Assembly (NCBI GenBank): GCA_958296115.1
Contig: OY282442.1
Location: 902,001 to 966,000, forward strand
Direction of reading: 5' to 3'
DNA length: 64,000 nt
From: an uncultured Dehalococcoidia bacterium
Lineage (GTDB): Bacteria > Chloroflexota > Dehalococcoidia > Lucifugimonadales > CAJWER01
Shown here: piece by piece, positions 1 through 8,929 of the stretch
How the letters are laid out: every line of letters starts with the position of its first letter
Position numbering within the stretch: position 1 is the stretch's first letter
Notes under the pieces: model-generated
Databases searched by the model: none
What the model saw: only the letters and a program-made list of their open reading frames with translations
Told to the model about the DNA's origin: nothing
Program-made: the position numbers and the translations under genes

Positions 1-622
1 CGACCATTATCTTCACGTCTTCGCGCAGCCCCTCGTCCTCGAAGGATTGGATGGTGCGGCCCATGTTGGGCATGGTGGTGGTGAGCAGGGCGGACATGCC
101 GAGCACCCTGGCGTCGTGGTCCGCAACCGCTTCGATGAACTCCTGCGGGCTCGTGTCGACCCCGAGGTCGTGTACGACGAACCCGGCGCCCCGGAGCATC
201 ATGATGCACAGGTTCTTGCCGATGTCGTGCAGGTCGCCCTTGACGGTGCCCATGACGACAGCGCCTATCGGCTCGATGCCGGACTCGGAGAGGATAGGCT
301 CTATGTGGGCCATGCCGGCTTTCATGGCGCGGGCGGCGACCAGCACCTCTGGCACGAATATGATGTTGTCGCGGAACTTGATGCCGACTATGGCCATGCC
401 CGATATCAGGCCGTCGTCGAGCACGTCGTTGGCGGAGAAGCCGTCGTCGAGCGCCTGCCGGGTGAGGCGGTCGACCGTATGCTGGTCGCCGGTTATCAGC
501 GCGTATGCCATCTCGCGCATCAGGGGGTCCTTGCCCTCGAACAGGGATTTGACGTGCTCTATCTCGGAGGGCTTGGTTACGTGCTGGAACTCCCGCGCCA
601 GCCCTTCATGTTCGGTGACCAT
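1..622 (-). CDS. Corrinoid (B12)-binding methyltransferase protein, C-terminus outside window
   Basis: The gene runs off the left edge; 207 residues are visible. Residues about 20-110 match the helical cap of B12-binding methyltransferase corrinoid proteins. From about 120 a Rossmann-type B12 domain follows, with the cobalt-ligating motif D130-x-H132-x-x-G135 and the S177-A-L179 element that contacts the cofactor. Such proteins shuttle methyl groups between a substrate methyltransferase and an acceptor such as tetrahydrofolate or CoM-like carriers. The start is an ATG at 622. Only the distal GG motif of the B12 domain is missing, because of the window edge. No methyltransferase partner is visible here, so the substrate is unknown; it may lie beyond the left edge. 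The family call is firm. Confidence 0.88.
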   Translation of the reverse strand, partial: MVTEHEGLAREFQHVTKPSEIEHVKSLFEGKDPLMREMAYALITGDQHTVDRLTRQALDDGFSANDVLDDGLISGMAIVGIKFRDNIIFVPEVLVAARAMKAGMAHIEPILSESGIEPIGAVVMGTVKGDLHDIGKNLCIMMLRGAGFVVHDLGVDTSPQEFIEAVADHDARVLGMSALLTTTMPNMGRTIQSFEDEGLREDVKIMV

Positions 623-734
623 GTGAACTCCGTGTGTTTCAGCCGTTCAGATATTATTCGGGCGCCGTCAACCCGGTGTCAATGACAGTCGCATCTTCAT
701 GGGGCTCCGCGCCCGCGCGCATGGGGAGTAGAGG

Positions 735-1721
735 TCAAGCGGTCTTCTGGAATATCTGGATGCGGTGGCGGTTGCTTTCGGTTACGTAGAGCCGGCCTTC
801 GTCGTCCAGCTTTACGGACATGGGGGACCAGAAGAGCTTTTCGACGTGTGAGGATTCCTCGTGGGGGTCGTCCGGGTCGAACAGGTCTATCTTGGGTTCG
901 AGGTTGGCGCGGGAGCGGGCGTCGGCTTCTTCGACGTTGATTCGCAGGAAGTTCTCGGCCCACTTGGAGAGGGTGGCTTCGCCGCGCGTCTTCATCACGA
1001 ATCCGCCGTCGGGGTCGAGGACCTGGACGCGCTCGTTGCCCCAGTCGGCGACGTACATCCAGCCGTCTTCGTCCACGGCGACGCTTGCGGGGCGCGTGAG
1101 CTGGCCGTCGCCTCGGCCGGGCTTGCCGTATGCGCCGACGAGCTGGCCGGTCGGGGAGAAGCGGGCGATGCGGTCGTTGCCCCAGTCGGCGACGTACACG
1201 TCTCCGGAGGGGGCGACGGTTACTCCCCAGGGGAGGTCGAGGTCGCCTTGTCCGAACGTGAGCAGATGGTCGCCGCCGTCCGTGAACTTCTGGACGCGGT
1301 TGTTGTAGGTGTCGGAGACGTAGACGGCGTCGTCTGCGTCTATGGCGATGCCTGAGGGTCCGTCGAGCTCGCCGGTGCCGTTGCCCTTCGTTCCCCACTT
1401 CCGCGCGAAGGCGCCGTCGGGGTCGAAGACGGAGACGCGCCCCAGGCGCTCGTCGGTGATGTAGACGCGGCCGGCGCTGTCCAGCGCCGCGCAGCTCGCC
1501 CAGACGAACTGGCCGTCGGCCTCGCCGTATGAGCCGAAGATGCCGTAGTACTCGCTCTGGATGTCGCACATGGTGACGCGGACGCCGCGGTCGACGCTTT
1601 CGAGGGAGCGGTTGACCACGTAGAAGCGGCCGTCTCTGCCGATGGCGGTGTCGCTGGGGTAGTAGAAGCCGCGGCCCTCCATGGCGGAGAGGCCGACGGT
1701 GAGGCTGTATTCGATGTTCAT
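735..1721 (-). CDS. NHL-repeat beta-propeller protein
   Basis: A 328-residue protein made of tandem NHL-type repeats of the form GPSGIAID...VYVSDTYNNRVQKF, roughly one per 45-50 residues, which fold as a six-bladed beta-propeller. No signal peptide or membrane segment is visible. NHL propellers usually act as binding scaffolds or lyase-like domains, and the substrate cannot be inferred. The ATG at 1721 is chosen because it lies just downstream of the DUF1800 gene stop (1727), giving a 5-bp gap typical of an operon. A longer reading of this frame extends through the DUF1800 gene but there it is only a shadow. The pairing with DUF1800 suggests the two proteins are made together. Confidence 0.8.
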   Translation of the reverse strand: MNIEYSLTVGLSAMEGRGFYYPSDTAIGRDGRFYVVNRSLESVDRGVRVTMCDIQSEYYGIFGSYGEADGQFVWASCAALDSAGRVYITDERLGRVSVFDPDGAFARKWGTKGNGTGELDGPSGIAIDADDAVYVSDTYNNRVQKFTDGGDHLLTFGQGDLDLPWGVTVAPSGDVYVADWGNDRIARFSPTGQLVGAYGKPGRGDGQLTRPASVAVDEDGWMYVADWGNERVQVLDPDGGFVMKTRGEATLSKWAENFLRINVEEADARSRANLEPKIDLFDPDDPHEESSHVEKLFWSPMSVKLDDEGRLYVTESNRHRIQIFQKTA

Positions 1722-1726
1722 GGCGG

Positions 1727-3133
1727 CTACGCTCTCTGGAACTCGTCGGTGGAAGCGGTCAGCCTGAGCATGGCCGCTATGCCTTCGGGGGAGCGGTCGC
1801 CGCGCTCGGCGAACTCGACCAGGATTCCGCGCGCCGAGTCCGATACGGAGACCTCGCCCAGCTGTTCGAGGCAGAGGTTCACGATGCGCTCGGGCGAGAG
1901 CTGGCTGCCGTTGCTGGAGGCGATGTTCTGGACCATGTTCTTGACGCCCGGCTTGTTCAGGTCGCCGACCTGCTCGGACGCGAAGTTGATGCGCTCGACG
2001 AGGGTTCCGGTGTCGAGCCACTCCGCGCCCTGGCGCCAGCCTTCGACGCTGGGGGGGTTGTTGAGGTGCTGGCCCATGTAGACCATCTGGCGGGCCCTGT
2101 CCATTATCTCTCGGCGCGGCCTGTCGAACTCCCCGGTGAGCCGGAGGATGCCGGCGACGAACTCGGCGGGACTCTTGACCTTCTCGTAGCGCACGTTCTC
2201 GGCCTTGAAGAAGTCGGACGTGAACAGGACGCGCAGCATGGCCTTGACGTTGTAGCCGCTGTCGAAGTACGCCTGCGCCAGGGTCTCGACGGCTGCGGGG
2301 TCTCGCGGCGGGGTGTAGGGCCAGGCGGGCACAGGGGGCTCGTCCGCTACGAAGAAGTGGTACACGTGGCGGGCGATGAACCGGGCGGTGGATTCCTGCT
2401 CGCAGATGATGTCCACGATGTCCTCGCCGTCGAATCGGCCGCGCCTGCCGAGGAACTCCTTCTCGCCGCCGTCGTGGTCGTCGGCGCGGTAGTCGAAGTG
2501 CCAGGAGATGCGGCCGTAGGGCCAGTCGGAGTCGCGCTCGGAGCGGAGCGTCATGTACTCGGCGTTGCCGATGGTCCAGCCGGTGAAGGCGCGGGAGCAC
2601 TCCTTGATGTCGTCCTCCGAGTAGCTGCCGACGCCCATGGAGAAGAGCTCGAGCAGCTCTCGGCCGAAGTTCTCGTTGATGGCGCCCTTGTGGTTGTCGT
2701 AGTTGTCGAGCCAGACGATCATGGCGGGGTCCTTCGCAAGCTCGACGAGGAGGGTTCTGAAGCTGCCGAGTCCGTAGCGGCGGAACATGCGGATCTGGTC
2801 GGAGAGCATCTTGCCGTGGATGACCTTGGGGTAGCCGGTGGCGAAGATGCCGTGCCAGAAGAGGGTGATCTTCTCGTGGAGTGGGGCGTTGGTGGTGATC
2901 ATGCGGTAGAGCCAGTTGTCGCCGCTGCCCCAGGGTCCCATCATCCCGGACTGCTCGTGGTGGAAGCGTCGGGCGAGGTAATCGCCCATCCAGCGAGCGT
3001 CCGGGGGGTCGAGGAGCTCCTCGACGGTTGCGTCGTAGCCCTTCGCAGCGTATGCCTCTATCTCGCCGCGCGTCGCGCCGAAGCCCGCTCTACGCATCAG
3101 GTGAGCTATCAGCTTGGTGTCATGGTCGCTCAT
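1727..3133 (-). CDS. DUF1800 domain-containing protein
   Basis: This 468-residue protein matches the DUF1800 family along its length. It starts with the typical LMRRAGFGA motif (residues 12-20), has the conserved NENFGRELLELFSMGVG block near residue 155-172, and keeps the late GQHLNNPPSVEGW signature. DUF1800 proteins are common in Chloroflexota, Planctomycetota and Bacteroidota and are often encoded beside DUF1501 proteins; the biochemical function is not established. Here the downstream partner is instead an NHL propeller five bases away, and no DUF1501 gene is nearby. No signal peptide is evident, which is unusual because many family members are secreted. Start and length look complete. 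Confidence 0.88.
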   Translation of the reverse strand: MSDHDTKLIAHLMRRAGFGATRGEIEAYAAKGYDATVEELLDPPDARWMGDYLARRFHHEQSGMMGPWGSGDNWLYRMITTNAPLHEKITLFWHGIFATGYPKVIHGKMLSDQIRMFRRYGLGSFRTLLVELAKDPAMIVWLDNYDNHKGAINENFGRELLELFSMGVGSYSEDDIKECSRAFTGWTIGNAEYMTLRSERDSDWPYGRISWHFDYRADDHDGGEKEFLGRRGRFDGEDIVDIICEQESTARFIARHVYHFFVADEPPVPAWPYTPPRDPAAVETLAQAYFDSGYNVKAMLRVLFTSDFFKAENVRYEKVKSPAEFVAGILRLTGEFDRPRREIMDRARQMVYMGQHLNNPPSVEGWRQGAEWLDTGTLVERINFASEQVGDLNKPGVKNMVQNIASSNGSQLSPERIVNLCLEQLGEVSVSDSARGILVEFAERGDRSPEGIAAMLRLTASTDEFQRA

Positions 3134-3244
3134 GGTTGGCCTCCTGCGGCAAAGCCGAATTCCGCCCCGATTCTAATGCGGCCAGTCGTGGATGACAAGC
3201 GGAGCCGCGCGGTTAACGCGGAACTATGGGCGTTACGCGGGTGG

Positions 3245-3334
3245 TGGCGGAGAGAGTGGGATTCGAACCCACGGTCGCCTTGCAGCGACACGCGATTTCC
3301 AGTCGCGCCCAATCGGCCTCTCTGGCATCTCTCC
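3245..3334 (-). tRNA. tRNA-Ser (anticodon GGA), CCA encoded
   Basis: On the minus strand a class II tRNA with a long variable arm can be folded. The acceptor stem pairs GGAGAGA (3334-3328) with TCTCTCC, the discriminator base is G, and a CCA end is encoded at 3247-3245. The T-arm contains GTGGGTTCGAATCCCAC. The anticodon loop CTGGAAA gives anticodon GGA, reading serine UCC/UCU. Length with CCA is 90 nt. It lies 5 nt downstream of the other tRNA-Ser and is probably co-transcribed with it. Confidence 0.93.
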
Positions 3335-3339
3335 GGGAG

Positions 3340-3429
3340 TGGCGGAGAGGATGGGATTCGAACCCACGATGGAATTGCTCCCATACCGGTTTTCGAGACC
3401 GGCGCCTTCAACCGCTCGGCCACCTCTCC
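3340..3429 (-). tRNA. tRNA-Ser (anticodon CGA), CCA encoded
   Basis: A second class II serine tRNA on the minus strand. GGAGAGG (3429-3423) pairs with CCTCTCC, the discriminator is G and CCA is encoded at 3342-3340. The D-arm carries TGGCCGAGCGGTTGAAGGC, the anticodon loop CTCGAAA gives anticodon CGA (serine UCG), and the T-arm has GTGGGTTCGAATCCCAT. Length with CCA is 90 nt. The two genes share nearly the same acceptor and T-arm sequence, which suggests an old tandem duplication followed by anticodon divergence. Confidence 0.93.
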
Positions 3430-3466
3430 GACGCCATTATAGCATCACCGGCGCGGGGAGCGCCGT

Positions 3467-4579
3467 TCAATCCCTTACGAAGAGATCCTCGGGGAGGATG
3501 TTCCCCGTCGCAGTCGAGCGCTGATGGTCCAGCCCAAGCGTCGTGACCACGCCTATGGCCGTATAATGCCTGCCCTCGCCGTTGGCGCCGCTCTTGTTGC
3601 CGCCGCTGTGCCCCCGCAGCCACTCGGCGCCCAGAATCCGCTCGCCCTTCCAGGCTCCGCCCGTGGCGACGAGGTGGCCGAACCGCGCCAGGTCGGACGC
3701 GCTCATGATTACCCAGCCGGGCGCGCTCCGGACGACGCAGCCGCCTATCTCGTAGGGCGGGTCCAGGTATGTGTAGGCGTCGGGTATGGTTGGGTACAGG
3801 TATTTTTGGTCCTTTATCCAGCCGCCGGGGGGCCATTGCCAGCGGTCCGCCGGGACGCCTATCCTGCCGAATAGCCGCTCGTCGAGCACGTCCTTGAGGT
3901 CGCGTCCCCAGAGCGCGGTCAGGGCTTGTCCCAAGCGCCAGTAGCCCGCGCTGCTGTATATGGCCCTCGTCCCAGGCTCGGCGTGGGAGTAGCAGTCGTA
4001 GAAGGGGTCGCCGGTCCAATGCGCCCATTCGGGCACGCCGTCGGCTGCGTCGGCTTCTTCCAGGCCGTGCCGCCGCTCGCGCCAGCGTATGCCCAGCTCG
4101 ATAGGGAAGCCGCCGTAGTGCTCGCTCTTCTCGCGGGAGCCGAGCAGGTGGCGCCAGGTCAGCTTCTCGTGGTGGCCGGCGTGCAGCAGCTTGTGGGGGT
4201 GCGAGAGCTCGCCCTCCCCGGTCCACACGTGGTGGATGGGCGCGTCCGGGTCCACGAGCCCGTCCTCGACCGCGAACCCGAACGCCGCCCACGCGAACGC
4301 CTTGCCGACCGAGGCCGTCTGGGCGCGGTAGCGGCGGTCGCCCCACGATGCCAGCAGGTACCCGCCCCGCGTCAGGGCCGCCCCCCACCTGCCGCCGCTG
4401 TGGTCCTCGCCTCCGAACGCCGCCTCCCGCACGTCCAGCCCATCGAGGAATCGGCGGAATCCCGCAGGGTCGAGCCCGGCCTGTTTAGGCGTTATCTCGG
4501 CCCAGTCGTCCTCTGGGAAGGTCATCCAGTCGGGCATCTGGTCCTGAGCGTGGCTCACGAGCGCATCTCCTCTTGTCAT
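3467..4579 (-). CDS. Beta-lactamase-fold serine hydrolase
   Basis: A 370-residue member of the class C beta-lactamase/penicillin-binding-protein-like family (COG1680). The catalytic tetrad is readable as S90-V-G-K93, and the second motif as Y208-S-S210. The segment VIMSASDLARFGHL is typical of the C-terminal half. No signal peptide is seen, so it is probably cytoplasmic. Family members include esterases and peptidases, and substrate cannot be inferred. The ATG at 4579 shares its A with the TGA stop of the sugar-dehydrogenase gene (TGATG), so translation is likely coupled. It is the last gene of a three-gene minus-strand run that starts at the CehA-like gene. Confidence 0.86.
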   Translation of the reverse strand: MTRGDALVSHAQDQMPDWMTFPEDDWAEITPKQAGLDPAGFRRFLDGLDVREAAFGGEDHSGGRWGAALTRGGYLLASWGDRRYRAQTASVGKAFAWAAFGFAVEDGLVDPDAPIHHVWTGEGELSHPHKLLHAGHHEKLTWRHLLGSREKSEHYGGFPIELGIRWRERRHGLEEADAADGVPEWAHWTGDPFYDCYSHAEPGTRAIYSSAGYWRLGQALTALWGRDLKDVLDERLFGRIGVPADRWQWPPGGWIKDQKYLYPTIPDAYTYLDPPYEIGGCVVRSAPGWVIMSASDLARFGHLVATGGAWKGERILGAEWLRGHSGGNKSGANGEGRHYTAIGVVTTLGLDHQRSTATGNILPEDLFVRD

Positions 4580-5874
4580 CAGGGCTGCTGGAAGCTGTAT
4601 ATGCCGCCGTCGAAGGACAGCATGTAGAGCTCGCCCGCCGGGTCTTCGCCGAACGCCGCCAGTCTGAGGGACGAATCCACGAGCAGCCGTTGCTCCGTGA
4701 CAGATCCGCCCTTACGCCGGAGCGCCCATATCTTGCCGCTGCAGAAGTCGCCGTACACGTATGCGCCCGCCAGCGATGGCAGCCGGCTACCGCGGTACAC
4801 GTATCCCCCCGTAATCGAGCATCCATCCTCGCGCCCGTACTCGGTTACGGGGAGCTCCAGCCCTTCGCGGTCGCACTCTTCGGAGCCGCTCCGCAGCAGG
4901 CTCGTCAGGCTTCGCCCGCCGGAGAAGCAATGCATGCCCTCCATGACGTTCCAGCCGTAGTTGCGGCCCCGCTCTATCACGTCCACCTCTTCCCATGCGT
5001 TCTGGCCCACGTCCGCCGCCCATAGCTCGCCGGTCTCGCGGTCGAAGTTGAACCGCCAGGGGTTCCGCAGCCCGTAGGCCCATATCTCTGGCCTGACGCC
5101 GCCGCCCTCCGCCGCGAACGGATTGTCCTGCGGGACGGAGTAGCGCCCCTCCGAGTCGAGGGTAGAAACGTCTATGCGTAGGATGCTGCCCAACAGCGTC
5201 GTCCTGTCCTGCCCGTTGCCCTGAGGGTCGTTCGCGCTCCCGCCGTCCCCCAGCCCGACGTACAGGTATCCGTCCGGCCCGAACACGATATGCCCGCCGT
5301 TGTGGTTGCTGTATGGCTGTGGAACGGTCATGACCTGCTTCTCGCTCGATACGTCGGCCCTGCCCGGGGCGTCCGGATCGACCGAGAACCTCGATATGAC
5401 CGAGCGCCTGGGATTCGCCGCCGAGTAATAGACGTAGAAGTAGCCGTTAGATTCGTAGGCGGGATCGAAGGCGAGTCCGAGCAGCCCTTCCTCATTGCCG
5501 CGGTTACTCACGCGGTCGCGGATGTCCATGAACGTCTTCGCCTCCGCGGCGTCCCGCCGATTCTCGATCCACACGACCCGGCCCGGCTGCAATACGACGA
5601 ACAGCCTGCCGTCGCTCTCCGCAGCGTAGGTGAGATGCACCATGCGATCCAGGGAGAGGTTGGGGAAAGCCGCCTCTACCTCCAACAGCGGAAGGCTGAC
5701 GGGCGCAGGGGACTGCGCGGGCGCGGATGGAGACGGCGTGGCCCCCGATGGGGACGGGGTTGGCAGGATGTCGGCAGCCGCGGGGGCGGTTTCCGCCGCG
5801 TCTTCACCGAAGCCGCACGCGGTCAGCGCCGCCAAGACGACGACAGCGGCGTATGCAAGCGCGTTCCTGTTCAA
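4579..5874 (-). CDS. PQQ-dependent sugar dehydrogenase-like lipoprotein
   Basis: A 431-residue glucose/sorbosone dehydrogenase (GSDH) family protein, a six-bladed propeller that oxidises sugars with PQQ in characterised members. The mature part contains NEEGLLGLAFDP, HNGGHIVFGPDGYLYVGLGDGG, and EIWAYGLRNPWRF, the standard family blocks. The N-terminus is a lipoprotein signal with lipobox LTAC (Cys20), followed by a Pro/Ala/Ser-rich linker, so it is membrane anchored on the outer face. The best start is a TTG at 5874, because the hydrophobic signal follows immediately and no ATG or GTG lies in frame between it and the upstream gene's stop at 5898. A longer open frame upstream lies inside the CehA-like gene and is not used. 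Confidence 0.86.
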   Translation of the reverse strand: MNRNALAYAAVVVLAALTACGFGEDAAETAPAAADILPTPSPSGATPSPSAPAQSPAPVSLPLLEVEAAFPNLSLDRMVHLTYAAESDGRLFVVLQPGRVVWIENRRDAAEAKTFMDIRDRVSNRGNEEGLLGLAFDPAYESNGYFYVYYSAANPRRSVISRFSVDPDAPGRADVSSEKQVMTVPQPYSNHNGGHIVFGPDGYLYVGLGDGGSANDPQGNGQDRTTLLGSILRIDVSTLDSEGRYSVPQDNPFAAEGGGVRPEIWAYGLRNPWRFNFDRETGELWAADVGQNAWEEVDVIERGRNYGWNVMEGMHCFSGGRSLTSLLRSGSEECDREGLELPVTEYGREDGCSITGGYVYRGSRLPSLAGAYVYGDFCSGKIWALRRKGGSVTEQRLLVDSSLRLAAFGEDPAGELYMLSFDGGIYSFQQP

Positions 5875-5897
5875 GTAGTATCCGTAGGGGCTAATTG

Positions 5898-8483
5898 TTA
5901 TAGCGAGACGCCCAGTTTTCTCATGCGTTCGTGGATGGCATCCCGCGCTTCGATGAAGGGCTTGCTGAGGTACTCGACGTGGTCGCCGCGGCCGTGCCGA
6001 TGGGTTACGCGGTCGGGCGGGAGCTGGCTTGCGGTTTCGCGGATGTAGGCTAGGTCGCCCTCGATGATGTTCAGCATGTGAGCGGCTACGTCCTTGTCGA
6101 ACATCCACCATTCGCCGCCGCATGCCACGTAGATGGGCCCGGAGTGGGCGTAGATTCCGCGCTTCAGGTCGTCGTAGTCGGGGTCTCCGTAGTATGTTGG
6201 GCTGCCGGCGCGCACGGCGAGCCACGAGTGCGCGTCTATTTCGACGGACTCGTCGAGCTGGAGGCGGCGGGATCCGGTCTCGGATTCCGCGCTGGCTATG
6301 ACCTGGCCGTTCTTGAGCAGGTCGAGCCTGTGGATGGGAACGACGCTCTCGGCCCAGGCCTGGATCTGCACCGCGCCGGGGCCGGAGATGTCCACGGTGT
6401 CTCCGATTTCATGGCCATTGACCTGGAAGTGGAGGATGGGGCCGGCGGTCATGAAGGTCCGTCCGCGTCGGACGTTGGCGCACCAGGTATCGAGGTTGAA
6501 TTCTTCGCCCTCGCGCATCTTGACGTAGGTGCGGTAGAAGCCGAGCGGCGTTGCGTTGTCCATCTTGTCGGTGCCGCCCACCAGTGGGACGCGGTAGCCG
6601 CAGTTGAGGAGGCGGTAGTATTCCTCGTGTGTGTACTGCCGCTGGTGGCCCTTGAATTCGAGGGCGTCGAGTCGGCCTGTCGCCACCAGGACGACGACCT
6701 CTCGGCTGAAGCCCCAGAAGTGGGCCGACACGACTGTCCCGCCCTGGGCATGGCACTCGTCGGCCCAGTAGCTCAGGGTCGTGTCCATAGTTCCTCCGAG
6801 TCCGCCCTCGCCCTGTCCGTCGGAGGTGAAGGGCATGATCGGCTCCCTGAGGCCCCAGAGCAGCAGGTGGCTCATCATGTTCTGCCGGTTCTCCTGACAG
6901 ACGGAGACGATGTGCTTGCCGTCCTTGGTGGAGAAGGGATAGCCGGTGAACTCGTCCACGCCGGCGAAGAGGCTGCCCAACTGGGTTTGCTCGACGTGAG
7001 CGACGTTCACGCCCTCGCTCCGGGCGTCGGTGAGCGCGCCGATGGCGGAGATGAAGTGCATGTGCGGGTCGCCGGAGTACCAGCCGTCGGCGTTCATGTT
7101 GACCCAGCGCTTCATGCGGATTGTGAGCTCGCGCTGGCCGGGTTCGACGTGGACGCGCTCGCGCAGGGTGTCGTACTCGAACCCGGCTGCCGCGTCGACT
7201 ATGACCTCGCCTCTGGGCAGCCATCCCTCGCATCGGCCGTCCACGTAGGCGTAGGTGATCTGACCGAGCCGGATGTCGCCGCCCAGGTCGAAGTTGAAGG
7301 TGTCGAGGTTCGAGTTGACGTGGTTGTGGTGGCCGTAGGGCTGGTAGGGGACCCCTTCGGGCGTGCGGAAGTGTATCCGGCAGGGGACGGGCTCGCCCGT
7401 GTCCTCGTCCACGACGTTGATCTTGACCCAGTTCTTGCCGCGGTCTAGGAGGTCGAGCCTCACGCCGTCGTTCTCGGCGGAGCCGTCCCGCTCGACGTCT
7501 CCCCAGCGCACGCCGCCGAGGGCCCGGCCTTCCTGCTTGACGGTCACGGTGGCCGACGGTATGGCGTCGATCTCCACGTATGCGGGGCTGGCCTTGTCGT
7601 TCTGGGCTTCGCCCCAGCCATGGTAGGGGGCGGCTAGGAACTCGTCGGCAGTCTGGCGAGGCAGGGCGTGTGGGTACTTGGCGCGCCCGCGGTCCACTTC
7701 GACCTCTAGGTCGAATGTCTGCTGGGCGTCCTCGGCGCGTGTGAGCGAGATCCTGGCGGGCCGCATTCCCTGACGCGCGAACGGTGGCTCGTCGGCGTGG
7801 CCAAGTGTTATGCCCGCGATGATGAGTTTGGGGCCATGCGGCACTATCTCGATGGAGTCTATCACGGCTTCAGGGTCTGGGTTGACCCAAGCCCAAAGCC
7901 AGTAGCGCTCGATGGGGTCGCCTCGGGTCTCCAGCTGGCGCCATCCGGCCCTGCCCCAGGGTCCCTCGTACCTGTCCATGGGCTTGTCGTACTGGTCGGT
8001 AACGGCGAGATACTGCGAGTGTCCGCCGGGTATCTGGCCTACGCCGGGGAGCGCGCCTATTTCGAACCGCTCTCGGACGGCGACGCGCTCTTCGCGCCCG
8101 TCCGAGAGGTGGAACACGTAGTCCGCGGCGCGCCTTCCCCATCGGCCATCCTCGACTATCGAGCTTTCAAGAAGGGCGTGGGCGAATATGACCCGCCGGG
8201 CCGCCGCGCCGATGGGTATTCGCGCTCCTCCAAGCTCGCCGCCGGCGCCGACAAACAGGTTGCCGCCAGAGCCGTTCGTCGGCCCCACGAGGAAGGGCAG
8301 CCCCCGCATCAATTGCGGGCCGGCTGGGACGGGCGCTTCGAGCTCCACGCCTGCGCCGCCTATGTCGTACTTGAATGGGGCGGAGCCCATCAGGTGTACG
8401 GGGCCGCCGTCATCCGGCGCGGGGAGCGTCTGCGGGCCCAGATTCGCCAAGCCTGACAGGTCGATGGGTTCGTAATCTGGCAT
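5898..8483 (-). CDS. CehA/McbA family metallohydrolase (PHP domain)
   Basis: An 861-residue protein. The first ~450 residues are beta-rich and of unclear function. From about residue 465 there is a PHP-type metallohydrolase domain with the metal motif GDPHMHF, followed by conserved VSAHFWG and VGGTDKMDN blocks. CehA and McbA hydrolyse the carbamate carbaryl and related compounds, but most homologues have unknown substrates. No signal peptide is visible. It is first in a minus-strand run with the sugar dehydrogenase and the beta-lactamase-like hydrolase, which suggests a catabolic or detoxification role for some ester, carbamate or glycoside. Start ATG at 8483; complete. Confidence 0.82.
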   Translation of the reverse strand: MPDYEPIDLSGLANLGPQTLPAPDDGGPVHLMGSAPFKYDIGGAGVELEAPVPAGPQLMRGLPFLVGPTNGSGGNLFVGAGGELGGARIPIGAAARRVIFAHALLESSIVEDGRWGRRAADYVFHLSDGREERVAVRERFEIGALPGVGQIPGGHSQYLAVTDQYDKPMDRYEGPWGRAGWRQLETRGDPIERYWLWAWVNPDPEAVIDSIEIVPHGPKLIIAGITLGHADEPPFARQGMRPARISLTRAEDAQQTFDLEVEVDRGRAKYPHALPRQTADEFLAAPYHGWGEAQNDKASPAYVEIDAIPSATVTVKQEGRALGGVRWGDVERDGSAENDGVRLDLLDRGKNWVKINVVDEDTGEPVPCRIHFRTPEGVPYQPYGHHNHVNSNLDTFNFDLGGDIRLGQITYAYVDGRCEGWLPRGEVIVDAAAGFEYDTLRERVHVEPGQRELTIRMKRWVNMNADGWYSGDPHMHFISAIGALTDARSEGVNVAHVEQTQLGSLFAGVDEFTGYPFSTKDGKHIVSVCQENRQNMMSHLLLWGLREPIMPFTSDGQGEGGLGGTMDTTLSYWADECHAQGGTVVSAHFWGFSREVVVLVATGRLDALEFKGHQRQYTHEEYYRLLNCGYRVPLVGGTDKMDNATPLGFYRTYVKMREGEEFNLDTWCANVRRGRTFMTAGPILHFQVNGHEIGDTVDISGPGAVQIQAWAESVVPIHRLDLLKNGQVIASAESETGSRRLQLDESVEIDAHSWLAVRAGSPTYYGDPDYDDLKRGIYAHSGPIYVACGGEWWMFDKDVAAHMLNIIEGDLAYIRETASQLPPDRVTHRHGRGDHVEYLSKPFIEARDAIHERMRKLGVSL

Positions 8484-8569
8484 CGCGCGCCTCCGCCGGA
8501 CGGGTGCAGCGATTCAATATGAAGAGCGTCCCGGTGTCAAGGTCGGCGTAGGCAGGAGATTTGGGTTGA

Positions 8570-8598
8570 TTGACCGGTGGGCGGCGGACGCCTAGAAT
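8570..8598 (+). promoter_or_regulatory. Sigma-70 type promoter for fmdB-like gene
   Basis: A -35 box TTGACC (8570-8575), a 17-bp spacer and a -10 box TAGAAT (8593-8598) can be read. The same boxes and spacing recur upstream of the NHL gene at 12926. The leader to the ATG at 8693 would be about 85 nt. Confidence 0.6.
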
Positions 8599-8692
8599 GT
8601 GCTTGGATTTCAGGCGGTCGGTGGAGAGCGAGTGCGCCGCCGAGGTCTTGGGACGCGCAGGGCCTGGGGTCCTACGATATGGGGGAGCGCCA

Positions 8693-8929
8693 ATGCCGAT
8701 CTACGAGTACACATGCGCTATCTGCTCCAACACGTTCGAGAAGCTGCGCACGATGAGCGAGATGGACGCGCCGGCGAGCTGTCCGGACTGTGGCAGCAAC
8801 TCGAAGCGCCGGCTGTCGGTGTTCATGTCGTTCTCGGCGAGCGCGGAGGGCGAGAGGACGGCGATAGGGGGCGGAGGGGGCTGCTGCGGAGGGGGAGCGG
8901 GTGGCGGTTGCGCCTGCGCGGCCCGCTAG
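8693..8929 (+). CDS. FmdB-family zinc ribbon protein with Gly/Cys tail
   Basis: A 78-residue protein with the FmdB regulatory-protein zinc ribbon: MPIYEYTC start, metal ligands C8-x-x-C11 and C30-x-x-C33. The tail from residue 59 is almost only Gly, Cys and Ala, with C64-C65 and C73-x-C75, and could bind extra metal. FmdB-like ribbons are widespread small proteins without a proven general role. The ATG at 8693 is chosen over upstream options because the family always begins at this MPIYEY motif. A -35/-10 promoter lies at 8570-8598. The stop codon TAG is also the first bases of a repeat element that fills the gap to dnaE. Confidence 0.85.
   Translation: MPIYEYTCAICSNTFEKLRTMSEMDAPASCPDCGSNSKRRLSVFMSFSASAEGERTAIGGGGGCCGGGAGGGCACAAR

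Noticed and set aside
3130-3546. Open frames across the tRNA-Ser pair (AERLKAPVSKTG-like translation)
   Set aside because: This peptide pattern is the typical false translation of tRNA-Ser genes; the tRNA folds explain the sequence.
5290-7448. Long plus-strand open frames opposite the sugar dehydrogenase and CehA-like genes
   Set aside because: They are shadows in high-GC DNA: no family motifs, Val/Gly/Ala/Arg-rich composition, and the minus-strand proteins are clearly real.
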